Notes: generated from the sequence alone by a model not told the origin. Counted from the first letter of the stretch, positions 32,746-41,855 are shown. The stretch is DNA of 64,000 nt from JANXYY01 sp035530875 (GCA_035530875.1 DATKUB010000054.1:1-64000), one strand, 5' to 3'. Translations and numbers: made by a program.

Positions 32746-35352
32746 TTATGATTGAGTAATGCGCTCGAGTGCTGCGCTAATGCGTGCAACTTCACGATGC
32801 GCCTCGGCGAGGCGGTCGGTGATCTTCTTAACCACGGCTTCCGGGGCTTTGGATCTAAATTCGTCATTTGCCAACCTCGCCTCGGCCTGCTCAACTTCGC
32901 TCGCTGCGGCATCTAGATCCTTTGCCAGCCTGGCTTTTTCGGCGACGACATCGATAGTTCCGGATAGATCGATCTCTATTGTGAATGAGCCAATTTCTAG
33001 CGAGGCGCTTGGCGAAAAACCATCATCCGGAACCGTCAGTCGAGTCAAGGATCGAATTTCCGCCTCTCGCGTAACAAGAACGCTTTCCTCAAGGCCAACC
33101 AATCGGGCCGGAATCCTTCTGGCTGGCTGCAAGCCTTGGTCGTTGCGGAAGCGACGAATCTCGGTCACCAACTCTTGAAGTGCAGCCATTTCTGCAGTGG
33201 CATTTGCATCAAGATCATCAAGGCGCGCCTCTGGCCAGTCGGCGATGACGATTGATTCACCGCCGGTGAGATGAAGCCAGAGACTCTCAGTGATGAAAGG
33301 CATCGTGGGATGGAGGAGTCGTAGCAGTTCGTCGAAGACCTGACCCATGACTCGACGTGAGACATCGGCAGCGGCTCCGCCTTCGGCGAAGGTGGCTTTT
33401 GTGAGCTCCAGGTACCAATCGCAGACATCATCCCAAGCGAACCGGTAGAGAGCCTCCGAAGCTTTTGCAAACTCAAATCGCTCTAAGAGCGAATCCACGT
33501 CTCTGGTCGTTTCCGAAAGGCGACTTAAAACCCATCGATCAGCGGCGCTCAAGTTCTCGGGCGCAGGGATCGCACCCGTGACATTGGCGCCATTCATCAG
33601 AGCAAATCGAGTGGCGTTCCAGAGCTTGGTGGCAAAGTTTCTCGCCCCAGCGACCCACTCTTCTGCGATGGCCTGATCACTACCAGGATTCGCGTTACGA
33701 GCAAGAGAGAAACGGAGCGCATCAGAGCCGTACTTGTCCATGAATTCAATTGGGTCGATCGTGTTGCCCTTGCTCTTGCTCATCTTCTTGCCGTAGCGGT
33801 CACGGACTAAACCGTGGAGCACGATCACATCGAATGGTGGAACGCCATCAAAGACAAACAAACCGAAGAGCATCATCCGAACGACCCAGAAGAAGAGAAT
33901 GTCGTAGGCGGTCACCAACACGCTCGTCGGATAGAACTTCACCATCTCTGGCGTTTTCTCTGGCCAGCCCAGAGTTGAGAAGGGCCAGAGACCTGACGAG
34001 AACCAGGTGTCGAGAACATCTTCGTCTTGGCGCCAACCGGCAGGCGCCTCTTCGTCAGGACCTAGAACGAGAATTTCCTCATTTGGCCCGTACCAGACCG
34101 GAATTCGATGGCCCCACCAGAGCTGGCGCGATATGCACCAGTCGCGCAAGTTGTCGACCCAATCAAAGTAGCGCGGCTCAAGATCGGCTGGTTCAATGCG
34201 AACGCGGCCATCTCTGACGGCATCGCCTGCATTCTTGGCCAGAACGTCGACTTTCACAAACCATTGTTTTGATAAACGTGGTTCCACCGCAGTTTCACAT
34301 CGCTGGCAGTGCCCGACTGCGTGCAGGTAAGGGCGCTTCTCCGCGACGATGCGGCCCTCGGCGCGCAGCGCTTCCACAACCGCGGCCCTAGCAGCGAAGC
34401 GATCAAGTCCATCAAACTCTGTATCTGTGCCAAAGATGATCGCGTTGGCTTCGATAACGACACGGCTTTCTAAGCCATGTCGCAGGCCGATCTCAAAGTC
34501 ATTCACATCATGGGCTGGGGTTACCTTCACTGCCCCAGTTCCGAACTCAGGATCAACATGCTCATCGGCGATGATGGGAATGAATCGTCCGGTAAGAGGC
34601 AACTCGATAGTACGGCCAACCAGGTGTTGGTAACGCTTGTCGTCAGGATGTACTGCGACCGCTGTGTCACCAAGCATCGTTTCGGCCCGAGTCGTGGCAA
34701 CCACAATCGCAGAGTCTCCATCGCCATATCGGATGGAGACCAATTCACCTTCAACATCATCATGATCGACTTCAATATCGCTCAGGGCGGTGAGACAACG
34801 AGGACACCAGTTGATGATGCGCTCAGCCCGATAGATCAGTCCGGCGTCATATAGGCGCTTGAAGATTGTAAGTACCGCGCGCGCGAGACCGGCATCCATC
34901 GTGAAGCGTTCGCGCGACCAATCGACGCTATCGCCGAGCCGGCGCATCTGGCCGAGGATTGCTCCGCCGTACTCTGCCTTCCATTTCCAAACTCGCTCAA
35001 TAAAGTCTTCACGCCCTAAGTCATGGCGCGAAATACCCTCTGCGGAGAGTTGGCGCTCGACCACATTCTGAGTAGCGATGCCCGCATGGTCCATCCCTGG
35101 CAGCCAGAGCGTCTCGTAGCCTTGCATTCGGCGCCGCCGGATCAAAATATCTATTTCAGTGTGCTCAAGCGCGTGACCCATGTGGAGAATGCCGGTGACA
35201 TTCGGCGGCGGGATAACGATCGTGTACGGCGGCTTGTCGGAATTTGCGTCGGCGGTGAAATAGCCGCGCTCAACCCAGCGCTCATAAAGCGGTGCCTCAA
35301 TCTCGGCCGGGACAAATTGAGGTGGGAGCGCATTGGCGTCCTGAGTGCTCAT
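32746..35352 (-). CDS. valS: valine--tRNA ligase
   Basis: 868-residue class I synthetase. PPPNVTGILHMGHALEHT holds the HIGH-type motif (HMGH), and GKKMSKSKGNTIDP the KMSKS loop. The editing domain lies between, and a C-terminal coiled coil (ARLAKDLDAAASEVEQAEARL) binds the tRNA elbow. The frame extends to 35451, but MSTQDANALPPQF from 35352 is the natural start. No ribosome-binding site is visible; a TAGACT hexamer 8 bases before the ATG fits a leaderless transcript. clpX ends 22 bases upstream. Confidence 0.95.
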   Translation of the reverse strand: MSTQDANALPPQFVPAEIEAPLYERWVERGYFTADANSDKPPYTIVIPPPNVTGILHMGHALEHTEIDILIRRRRMQGYETLWLPGMDHAGIATQNVVERQLSAEGISRHDLGREDFIERVWKWKAEYGGAILGQMRRLGDSVDWSRERFTMDAGLARAVLTIFKRLYDAGLIYRAERIINWCPRCLTALSDIEVDHDDVEGELVSIRYGDGDSAIVVATTRAETMLGDTAVAVHPDDKRYQHLVGRTIELPLTGRFIPIIADEHVDPEFGTGAVKVTPAHDVNDFEIGLRHGLESRVVIEANAIIFGTDTEFDGLDRFAARAAVVEALRAEGRIVAEKRPYLHAVGHCQRCETAVEPRLSKQWFVKVDVLAKNAGDAVRDGRVRIEPADLEPRYFDWVDNLRDWCISRQLWWGHRIPVWYGPNEEILVLGPDEEAPAGWRQDEDVLDTWFSSGLWPFSTLGWPEKTPEMVKFYPTSVLVTAYDILFFWVVRMMLFGLFVFDGVPPFDVIVLHGLVRDRYGKKMSKSKGNTIDPIEFMDKYGSDALRFSLARNANPGSDQAIAEEWVAGARNFATKLWNATRFALMNGANVTGAIPAPENLSAADRWVLSRLSETTRDVDSLLERFEFAKASEALYRFAWDDVCDWYLELTKATFAEGGAAADVSRRVMGQVFDELLRLLHPTMPFITESLWLHLTGGESIVIADWPEARLDDLDANATAEMAALQELVTEIRRFRNDQGLQPARRIPARLVGLEESVLVTREAEIRSLTRLTVPDDGFSPSASLEIGSFTIEIDLSGTIDVVAEKARLAKDLDAAASEVEQAEARLANDEFRSKAPEAVVKKITDRLAEAHREVARISAALERITQS

Positions 35353-35374
35353 GAGAGAAGAGTCTAAACGAGAA

Positions 35375-36655
35375 TTACGCGCTCTTCTCGCGCCGCTCTC
35401 GCTTAACCGGCGCAGCATCCTTGGTAACCAAGGTTGGACTGACCCGTTCATTGACCGTCTCTGCGGTAATAACGACCTTCAACACATCAGCCCGGCTAGG
35501 AATGTCGTACATGACCGAGAGCAACACTTCTTCCATGATTGCGCGGAGACCGCGAGCGCCGGTGCCGCGCTTGACTGCCTGATCGGCAATCGCATTAAGC
35601 GCATCTTCGGTGAAATCGAGCTCGACGCCATCGAGTTCAAAGAGGCGTGAATACTGCTTTACGAGAGCATTGCGAGGTTCGGTGAGAATCCGGATCAGCG
35701 CCGTGTGATCCAGGTGTTCAACGCTGGTGATGACAGGCAGCCGGCCAACAAATTCAGGAATCATTCCAAACTTCAGGAGATCTTCGGGCATAACCGAAGC
35801 GAACGCGTCATAGTCTTCGCGCTCGGAAGTGGTCTGGATCCTGGCGCCAAAGCCAACCCCATTGCTGCCAGCCCGCGCTTCGATGATCCGCTCAAGGCCG
35901 GCAAATGCACCACCGACGATGAAAAGAACGTTAGTGGTATCGATCTGAATGAACTCTTGATGAGGGTGTTTGCGCCCGCCTTGCGGCGGAACGGAAGCGG
36001 TTGTGCCTTCAAGGATCTTAAGGAGCGCCTGCTGCACACCCTCGCCGGAAACATCGCGGGTGATGGATGGGTTCTCGCTCTTCCGGGCAATCTTGTCGAT
36101 CTCGTCGATGTAGATGATGCCAGTCTCTGCCTTCTTGACGTCGTAGTCAGCAGCCTGGATGAGTTTGAGCAAGATGTTCTCGACGTCTTCGCCAACGTAA
36201 CCGGCCTCGGTTAGGGCGGTTGCATCTGCGATAGCGAAAGGCACATTGAGCATGCGGGCGAGTGTCTGGGCCAGAAGCGTCTTGCCACAGCCAGTGGGGC
36301 CAAGGAGGAGAATGTTGCTCTTGGCCAACTCAATACCATCTTCATGGACTTTGCCGACGCCGGCCTGTACTCGTTTGTAATGGTTGTAGACAGCTACCGA
36401 GAGGGACTTCTTTGCCCGATCTTGTCCGATCACATACTGATCCAGGAAAGCGTAGATCTCTTTTGGCTTCGGCAACTCCTCCAGAACCGGAGTACTTGCC
36501 TCGGTAAGTTCATCATCAATAATTTCGTTGCAAAGATCGATGCACTCGTCGCAGATGTAGACGCCAGGTCCAGCAATGAGCTTTTTAACCTGCTTCTGGG
36601 ATTTGCCGCAGAAGGAACACTTAACCAAGTCTCCGCTTTCGCCGAGTCGCGTCAT
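35375..36655 (-). CDS. clpX: ATP-dependent Clp protease ATP-binding subunit ClpX
   Basis: 426-residue AAA+ unfoldase feeding ClpP. The N-terminal zinc domain has CSFCGKSQ and CDECIDLC. Walker A is GPTGCGKTLLAQ (~120), Walker B IIYIDEIDKIA, and the pore loop GYVGEDV. The C-terminus is basic and charged (KRERREKSA). Located between clpP2 and valS in the usual actinobacterial order, with a hairpin separating it from clpP2, so it may have its own promoter. Confidence 0.96.
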   Translation of the reverse strand: MTRLGESGDLVKCSFCGKSQKQVKKLIAGPGVYICDECIDLCNEIIDDELTEASTPVLEELPKPKEIYAFLDQYVIGQDRAKKSLSVAVYNHYKRVQAGVGKVHEDGIELAKSNILLLGPTGCGKTLLAQTLARMLNVPFAIADATALTEAGYVGEDVENILLKLIQAADYDVKKAETGIIYIDEIDKIARKSENPSITRDVSGEGVQQALLKILEGTTASVPPQGGRKHPHQEFIQIDTTNVLFIVGGAFAGLERIIEARAGSNGVGFGARIQTTSEREDYDAFASVMPEDLLKFGMIPEFVGRLPVITSVEHLDHTALIRILTEPRNALVKQYSRLFELDGVELDFTEDALNAIADQAVKRGTGARGLRAIMEEVLLSVMYDIPSRADVLKVVITAETVNERVSPTLVTKDAAPVKRERREKSA

Positions 36656-36735
36656 GATGCCCCTTCCTTAACGAATCCCTACCGATCGGATCAACAGCGT
36701 AGGGCGAGATTGGCCGAGATACCTCGCCATTCCGC

Positions 36736-36765
36736 AAAAATCGTGTTCGCCCTAAGAGGACGAAC
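36736..36765 (-). terminator. hairpin with T-run between clpP2 and clpX
   Basis: GTTCG (36745-36749) and CGAAC (36761-36765) pair, extended inward by CC/GG after one mismatch. On the minus strand ACGATTTTTG follows. It lies 8 bases after the clpP2 stop and about 90 before clpX. It may be a weak terminator. The GTTCG..CGAAC arms also resemble ClgR operators, so a regulatory role for clpX is possible. Confidence 0.5.
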
Positions 36766-36773
36766 CCGGTGGC

Positions 36774-37391
36774 TTAGGCCTTTGCACTGGCCTTACGCGA
36801 TGTGAACACCTGGTCGATGAGCCCATAGGCGACCGCTTCATCCGCCGTGAGGATTTTGTCGCGCTCGATATCTCGACGAATGTCTTCAATATCACGGGTT
36901 GAGTGCTTGGCCAGCATCTCCTCCAGGAGCGTGCGCATACGCATAATTTCCCTGGCTTGAATTTCAATGTCAGAACCCTGACCGCCACCCTCACTTGACG
37001 GCTGGTGGATGAGAATTCGGGAATTGGCCAACGCGAACCGCTTACCTTTCTGTCCGCCGGCTAGAAGCACCGCAGCGGCCGAAGCCGCCTGACCGAGACA
37101 GACCGTCTGAACATCGGGCCGGACGAATTGCATCGTGTCGTAAATGGCAGTGAGAGCTGTGAAAGATCCACCCGGAGAATTTATGTACATAAATATGTCA
37201 CGGTCGGAATCCATAGACTCAAGAGTTAACAATTGGGCCATTACGTCGTTGGCAACGGTGTCGTCGATAGCTTGACCTAGAAAGATAATTCTCTCTTCGA
37301 AAAGCTTTGTGTACGGATCGAGCCGCTTATATCCGTAGCTGGTCCGCTCTTCGATTTGCGGTAGGACGTACCGCCCCGTGATCTCGTTCAT
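36774..37391 (-). CDS. clpP2: ATP-dependent Clp protease proteolytic subunit (ClpP2)
   Basis: 205-residue serine protease subunit. The catalytic Ser is in GQAASAAAVLLAGG (~104), the His in RILIHQPSSEGGGQG (~129), and an Asp follows further on. In actinobacteria two ClpP paralogues form mixed double rings; by position this second gene corresponds to ClpP2. It overlaps clpP1 by four bases (ATGA). Confidence 0.95.
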   Translation of the reverse strand: MNEITGRYVLPQIEERTSYGYKRLDPYTKLFEERIIFLGQAIDDTVANDVMAQLLTLESMDSDRDIFMYINSPGGSFTALTAIYDTMQFVRPDVQTVCLGQAASAAAVLLAGGQKGKRFALANSRILIHQPSSEGGGQGSDIEIQAREIMRMRTLLEEMLAKHSTRDIEDIRRDIERDKILTADEAVAYGLIDQVFTSRKASAKA

Positions 37392-37999
37392 GCTGTGCCA
37401 CCACTTCCATCGACTTGTTGCGCGCTGCGCACGACATGATCAACAAACCCATAAGTCTTTGCATCCTCTGCTGTGAACCAACGGTCCCGATCAGAGTCGA
37501 GCTCAATTTGCTCTTTGGTCTGCCCGGTATGCAGGGCAATTAAATCGGCCATCTGACGCTTTGTGTGAAGCATCTGCTCCGCTTGAATCTTTATGTCGCT
37601 GGCCGTTCCACCAATTCCACCCGACGGCTGGTGCATCATGATCCGAGCATGGGGCAAGGCATAACGCTTGCCCGCTGCACCAGAACAGAGCAAGAACTGA
37701 CCCATTGATGCGGCCAAGCCCATCGCCACAGTCGCAACATCGTTCTTCACGAACTGCATGGTGTCGTAAATGGCCATCCCGGCAGACACTGAACCACCAG
37801 GCGAATTTATGTAAAGGTAGATGTCCTTATCGGCGTCCTCGGCTGCTAGCAACAGGATTTGAGCGCAAATCGCGTTGGCCATGCTGTCCTCGACAACCGA
37901 TCCAAGGAAGATGATGCGTTCACGCAGGAGGCGGTTGTATACCTGATCGTCTAATCCGCCGCCTGGCGCAGAACCATTGGCGAGTTCGTGGGATGACAT
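37388..37999 (-). CDS. clpP1: ATP-dependent Clp protease proteolytic subunit (ClpP1)
   Basis: 203-residue partner of ClpP2. The catalytic Ser is in GLAASMGQFLLCSG (~105) and the His in RIMMHQPSGGIGGTASD (~130). LRERIIFLGSVVEDSMAN is the family N-terminus. The ATG at 37999 has GGAGGAAG upstream. A ClgR-like palindrome lies 122-139 bases before the start. Confidence 0.95.
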   Translation of the reverse strand: MSSHELANGSAPGGGLDDQVYNRLLRERIIFLGSVVEDSMANAICAQILLLAAEDADKDIYLYINSPGGSVSAGMAIYDTMQFVKNDVATVAMGLAASMGQFLLCSGAAGKRYALPHARIMMHQPSGGIGGTASDIKIQAEQMLHTKRQMADLIALHTGQTKEQIELDSDRDRWFTAEDAKTYGFVDHVVRSAQQVDGSGGTA

Positions 38000-38120
38000 G
38001 GACTTCCTCCAATACGCGGGCGGGATGTCCCGCTCTTTTCCTTGATCCCCACGAAAACTTGAATGGGGCTACCAAGACACTAACAAGGAGCGGGGACTGA
38101 TACTTCCCAAGATCGGCTTT

Positions 38121-38138
38121 GTTCGCTCACGGCGCACT
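38121..38138. promoter_or_regulatory. ClgR-like operator upstream of clpP1P2
   Basis: GTTCGCTCACGGCGCACT has the inverted-repeat form GTTCGC-N5-GCGNAC with one mismatch from the GTTCGC/GCGAAC symmetry. ClgR is the known actinobacterial activator of clpP genes and binds sites of this type. The site lies at a plausible activator distance from clpP1. No clgR gene is in the window; assignment is by motif resemblance. Confidence 0.45.
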
Positions 38139-38176
38139 GTTTTTCCGCCACAAGTTATTTGCCGACCCCTTGGAAC

Positions 38177-38926
38177 TCAGAGCGAGGCGTCAAACGACCG
38201 GACCCGCTCAATGAACCTCGCCGGTTCCACCAGGTGCGGATAGTGCCCGTCCCCGTCCCAGATTTCAACTTGTGCAGTTGGCAGCAACCGAGTGAGCCAC
38301 GGCGCATAGTCTGGCCCTGGATCAGTGCCGTGGAGCGAAAGATATGGCACTTTCACGGCGCTGGCGACGCTTTCAACAATCTCGTCTAAAACCGAAACTG
38401 GGCTGTCAAAGATCACCGACCACACACCGAGCACTACTTCCTGCTTGGGCCGACGGAGTTCCGAGATTCGATGCCACGAAGCATCGTCCAAAGCGCCGCG
38501 CATCATCGAAAACATGAGCGAGATCGCCTCGTTAAACTGCTCAACACTCCCCTTCAGCGCGCCCTCAAGGGGGGCCAGTAGTTCCTTGAACGAAGAAAGC
38601 GCTAACGATTGGTCGACGTTAATGACCCCACGACACGGGAACTGGGTGGCATAGCCACTTACGACAATTCCACCAAGCGAGTGACCCACCATAAGCGGGT
38701 TTTCCAGGCCAAGATGATCAACCAACTCGGCGATATCTGCGGCCATGGTCATCAAGTCAAAGGGTCCATCAAGAGTGGATTCGCCGTGTCCGCGAAGATC
38801 CGGAGCAACCACGTCATACGTTGTGGCAAGTTCGCTAACCAGCGGATCCCAGGTGTGATGCGACTCAGTTATTCCATGCGCCAGGATGATCGGGGCGCCC
38901 TTTCCAACTCTTTCAAATGCAAGCAT
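38177..38926 (-). CDS. alpha/beta-fold hydrolase
   Basis: 249-residue hydrolase. ILAHGITESHHTW forms the oxyanion region, VGHSLGGIV carries the nucleophile Ser near residue 90, SLHGTDPGP the probable Asp, and GDGHYPHLVEP the catalytic His. Substrate unknown; esterase or epoxide-hydrolase-like. ATG at 38926 preferred over TTG at 38947. Between tig and clpP1, 56 bases downstream of tig. Confidence 0.85.
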   Translation of the reverse strand: MLAFERVGKGAPIILAHGITESHHTWDPLVSELATTYDVVAPDLRGHGESTLDGPFDLMTMAADIAELVDHLGLENPLMVGHSLGGIVVSGYATQFPCRGVINVDQSLALSSFKELLAPLEGALKGSVEQFNEAISLMFSMMRGALDDASWHRISELRRPKQEVVLGVWSVIFDSPVSVLDEIVESVASAVKVPYLSLHGTDPGPDYAPWLTRLLPTAQVEIWDGDGHYPHLVEPARFIERVRSFDASL

Positions 38927-38982
38927 GGTTTCAGACCCTATCCCCAAAACTCAACTGCAGCCTAGGACTCGGCGAAATGGAA

Positions 38983-40269
38983 TTACTCCGAGGCCGGATT
39001 GGGTGAAATTGGCTTAAGCGCCTCAAGATCTACGGTCTTGCCCGACGCGTCTGTGACCTTTGCCCGCTCAAGGACAGTTGCCAGCGCCTTTGCCCTGGCG
39101 ACCTCGCTCAAGACAGACGGAATCTGTCCGGCCTCCATTAGCTGCTGGGCAAATTGGTCTGGAGTAACTCCATACCGGGCTGCATTGCGGATCAAATATT
39201 CGGAAATCTCATCATCGGTCACCTGCACGTCCTCGGCAGCTGCGATTGCGTCAAGAAGGAAACTGGCGCGAAGTGAGGCACGAACCTCCGAATCGACCTC
39301 AGCACGATGAGTCTCATCCTCCAGGCGGCCTTCATTCTCCAGGTGCGAATTTACTTCTTCGAGAACAAGGCTCTCTGGAACCGGGATTTCAGCCGTCTCA
39401 AGCAGAGTCTCCAAGAGGCGGTCTCTGGCTTGAGCGCCCTGTTCCATCGCTTTAAGGCGCCCGAGGCGCTTGCGCACGTCTTCGCGAAGTTCGGTGAGAG
39501 TGTCGAATTCGCTGGCAAGAGCCGCAAAAGCATCGTCGAGATCAGGAAGGATTCGCTCCTTTACCGAGTGCAAAGTCACTTCAACATCTGAATTGTCGCC
39601 CTCATGCGCTCCAAGCAACTCGGCCTCGAATACCTTCGACTCGCCGGCGTTCATGCCCTCAAGAGCCGCGTCGAGGCCATCAATCATTTTGTTAGTACCC
39701 ACCTCGTACGAAATTTTCCTTGCAGTGCCGTCCTCTAATTCCTTGCCGTCGATCCGTGCAACCAGGTCGATCGAGACGAAGTCACCCTGCGTTGCTGCCC
39801 GCTCAAGCGGATTTAGGGTGCCGAAACGAGCACGCAATCCATCAATCTGCTCGTCAATCTCTGCGTCAGTCAGAACAACGTCATCAACCTTGACCGACAC
39901 CTTTGAGTAATCGGGCAGGGCAATATCTGGCCGAACATCGACTTCTACGCTGAATTTGATCTCTTTGCCATCGTTTAACTCGGTTAGGTCAATCTCTGGG
40001 CGTCCGACAACTCGCACTTCGTTCTCTCGGGCTGCCTGTGCGTAGAAGACGGGAATTGCTTTGTTGATTGCCTCTTCCAGGACGACGCTACGGCCAAACC
40101 GCTGGTCAATGAGTGCATTTGGAACTTTCCCCTTCCGAAACCCGGGGACGTTCACGCTCTTGCCGATGGTCTGATACGCGGTGTCCAAGTGACTCTGGAA
40201 TTCGCTGAAGGGCACCTCGATGTCGAGCCGTACGCGAGTGGGCGAGAGGGTCTCAACAGCGGCTTTCAC
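38983..40269 (-). CDS. tig: trigger factor (ribosome-associated chaperone and peptidyl-prolyl isomerase)
   Basis: 428-residue chaperone. The ribosome-binding domain shows VPGFRKGKVPNALIDQRFG near residue 32, the PPIase domain GDFVSIDLVARIDG near 155, and a helical C-terminal arm follows. GTG at 40269 has AGGAG nine bases upstream; the frame runs back into tRNA-Pro to 40368, which cannot be coding. First gene of the tig-clpP-clpX neighbourhood. Confidence 0.95.
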   Translation of the reverse strand: MKAAVETLSPTRVRLDIEVPFSEFQSHLDTAYQTIGKSVNVPGFRKGKVPNALIDQRFGRSVVLEEAINKAIPVFYAQAARENEVRVVGRPEIDLTELNDGKEIKFSVEVDVRPDIALPDYSKVSVKVDDVVLTDAEIDEQIDGLRARFGTLNPLERAATQGDFVSIDLVARIDGKELEDGTARKISYEVGTNKMIDGLDAALEGMNAGESKVFEAELLGAHEGDNSDVEVTLHSVKERILPDLDDAFAALASEFDTLTELREDVRKRLGRLKAMEQGAQARDRLLETLLETAEIPVPESLVLEEVNSHLENEGRLEDETHRAEVDSEVRASLRASFLLDAIAAAEDVQVTDDEISEYLIRNAARYGVTPDQFAQQLMEAGQIPSVLSEVARAKALATVLERAKVTDASGKTVDLEALKPISPNPASE

Positions 40270-40309
40270 GTGCGATTCTCCTAGATCCGAGGGGGCTAAA
40301 AAGTTTTGG

Positions 40310-40382
40310 TCGGGGCGGAGAGACTCGAACTCTCGGTCTCCTGCTCCCAAAGCAGGCGCGCTAGCCACTACGCTACGCCCCG
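40310..40382 (-). tRNA. tRNA-Pro (anticodon TGG)
   Basis: 73-nt cloverleaf on the minus strand. Acceptor CGGGGCG/CGCCCCG, anticodon stem CCTGC/GCAGG with loop TTTGGGA giving TGG, T-arm GAGAG-TTCGAGT-CTCTC. No encoded CCA. It is 40 bases upstream of tig on the same strand and divergent from tRNA-Gly. Confidence 0.95.
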
Positions 40383-40443
40383 ACGCGCAAAATGAAGTCT
40401 AGGGGAAGAAAGGACCTCTCAAAGCCACTTCAAGGGCGCGCTC

Positions 40444-40514
40444 GCGGGTGTAGCTCAATGGTAGAGCCCCAGCCTTCCAAGCTGGCCATGCCGGTTCGAT
40501 CCCGGTCACCCGCT
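40444..40514 (+). tRNA. tRNA-Gly (anticodon TCC)
   Basis: 71-nt cloverleaf on the plus strand. Acceptor GCGGGTG/CACCCGC, D-arm GCTC/GAGC, anticodon stem CCAGC/GCTGG with loop CTTCCAA giving TCC, T-arm GCCGG-TTCGATC-CCGGT. No encoded CCA. Confidence 0.95.
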
Positions 40515-40571
40515 CTATATTTATCCATAATCTCGCGGCGCCTTTTCCAGCGCACTAGTGGGCGAACAACC

Positions 40572-40751
40572 TCACCCACCCACCTTTTCATCAAATGCCC
40601 AGCCGGCTTTCCGGCCTGCTTTTCGTTCCTTTTTCGCCTGCTTTAATCCCTTCTTCGCTTTGGAAAGACCTTTCTTTGCCTGCTTTAACTCCCTCCTAGC
40701 CGTCTCTACATTTCCCTTGGCTATTGACTTGAATTTTGCCTTACGTGCCAT
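40572..40751 (-). CDS. small Lys/Ala-rich protein
   Basis: 59 residues from the ATG at 40751, which has GGAG six bases upstream. Very basic and helical: repeated KQAKKGLSKAKKGLKQAKKE in the middle, ending in WAFDEKVGG. No family recognised. Composition fits nucleic-acid binding or a disordered or coiled protein. It follows another Lys/Ala-rich gene by 24 bases on the same strand, so the two are probably co-transcribed. Confidence 0.65.
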   Translation of the reverse strand: MARKAKFKSIAKGNVETARRELKQAKKGLSKAKKGLKQAKKERKAGRKAGWAFDEKVGG

Positions 40752-40775
40752 ATCCATCTCCTTGAGGCGGTACTG

Positions 40776-41057
40776 CTAGCCGCTGTTCCTCGAGTCTTTT
40801 GCTTTCACGGCCGCGTCCTTGACAATGACTGCTGCCTCTTTAACCAGGAGAGCCGCGTCTTTAACAAGTTGAGCGGCCTCCGTTACGGCGGTCTTTGTCT
40901 CCTCGGAGAAGACTTCTCGGTCGGAATCCTTATCCCCCATTACTCTGGCGACTACTTCTCGTGCCTTTTCCCCAAACCCCTGTGCCTGTTTGAGCGCCTT
41001 CTTCACCGCCTTGTCCCTTGCCTTGGCTTTGGCTTTGGCCTTCTTCTTCTTGCCCAT
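40776..41057 (-). CDS. Lys/Ala-rich protein with VKDAA heptad repeats
   Basis: 93 residues. The N-terminus is strongly basic (GKKKKAKAKAKARDKAVKKA). The second half has four near-identical 7-residue repeats, QLVKDAA-LLVKEAA-VIVKDAA-VKAKDS, which would form an amphipathic helix. This resembles late-embryogenesis-like or histone-H1-tail-like proteins in composition only. ATG at 41057 has a GGGGGAA purine run before it. Function unknown; likely one operon with the smaller gene downstream. Confidence 0.7.
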   Translation of the reverse strand: MGKKKKAKAKAKARDKAVKKALKQAQGFGEKAREVVARVMGDKDSDREVFSEETKTAVTEAAQLVKDAALLVKEAAVIVKDAAVKAKDSRNSG

Positions 41058-41135
41058 CCCATTCCCCCTTTATCTAGCCTAAGTTTTCGCACCTAGATAC
41101 GAACATCTCTTAACCAAATCTGCTGTCCGTGAAAT

Positions 41136-41585
41136 TCAGATGCCACTGTCTATGTGATGAATGAACCAATCACGCGACAACTCCAGGATTTCTGGGTCCG
41201 TCATCGCTTGGATATTTGTATCGATCATTCCTGCGACATTGCCCGAAAGATTTGGGTGCTTCTTCTCAAGATAATCTACAAATTTGGCCGCCGCATTAGC
41301 TTTTCCTTTCCCATGACCGACGAGAAGAACCTGCGGAGATTTTGCAATTGCTTGTGCTATCTCTTCAAAGAACGCTGGATCTTCATGCTCGCTGTCATGT
41401 CCACGGTGATGTTGGGCCTGGCGTACATGCATATACCGATCCTTGGCATCTGCTGCCTCAACGAGTTGTGCCTTAGCATCTGGATTAAGCCCCGATAGCC
41501 AAAGTTTCGCATAATTTTGCGTTATGAGAACGGCGCTCAGTTGGTCACTCAGTTCGTGAACGTTACGAGTGGATAGATCAGCCAT
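41136..41585 (-). CDS. conserved hypothetical protein, eRF1-like/Vlrf-type in appearance
   Basis: 149 residues. The second half reads AKSPQVLLVGHGKGKANAAA, DYLEKKHPNLSGNVAGMIDT and DPEILELSRDWF, resembling the C-terminal segment of bacterial proteins distantly related to eRF1 or host-attachment families. There is a His-rich stretch (RQAQHHRGHDSEHED) in the middle. I cannot give a function. Its ATG overlaps the stop of a 58-residue upstream frame. Confidence 0.6.
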   Translation of the reverse strand: MADLSTRNVHELSDQLSAVLITQNYAKLWLSGLNPDAKAQLVEAADAKDRYMHVRQAQHHRGHDSEHEDPAFFEEIAQAIAKSPQVLLVGHGKGKANAAAKFVDYLEKKHPNLSGNVAGMIDTNIQAMTDPEILELSRDWFIHHIDSGI

Positions 41586-41754
41586 TAGAGAATCTCCGTC
41601 CGAGAAGAAAAATGAAATACACAGGTGACGAAGGGCTCAACTGACGCACAAAATGGAGTATGTCCCGCATCAACATTGCGACAAACCAACCTCTTGAGTT
41701 GGAACCGTCGGGATGAGCGTGAACATCATTTACTCTGAGCGGCAAAAGCGTCAT
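41578..41754 (-). CDS. 58-residue small ORF overlapping the next gene's start
   Basis: ATG at 41754 has a GGAGG ribosome-binding site seven bases upstream, better than most genes here. The stop TGA lies inside the first codons of the next gene (AATGGCTGA), an overlap of 8 bases that suggests translational coupling. The product has a hydrophobic C-terminal stretch (PVYFIFLLGRRFSNG). It may be a leader or a small protein; no homology recognised. Confidence 0.4.
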   Translation of the reverse strand: MTLLPLRVNDVHAHPDGSNSRGWFVAMLMRDILHFVRQLSPSSPVYFIFLLGRRFSNG

Positions 41755-41855
41755 GACCGCCTCCTGATACTAAGAGCCTACCTCTGAACTGCCCATTCGC
41801 ACCTTCTGCAATTCGGAAATATGACCCGAGCAATATTGGTCGATCGAAGCGATCT

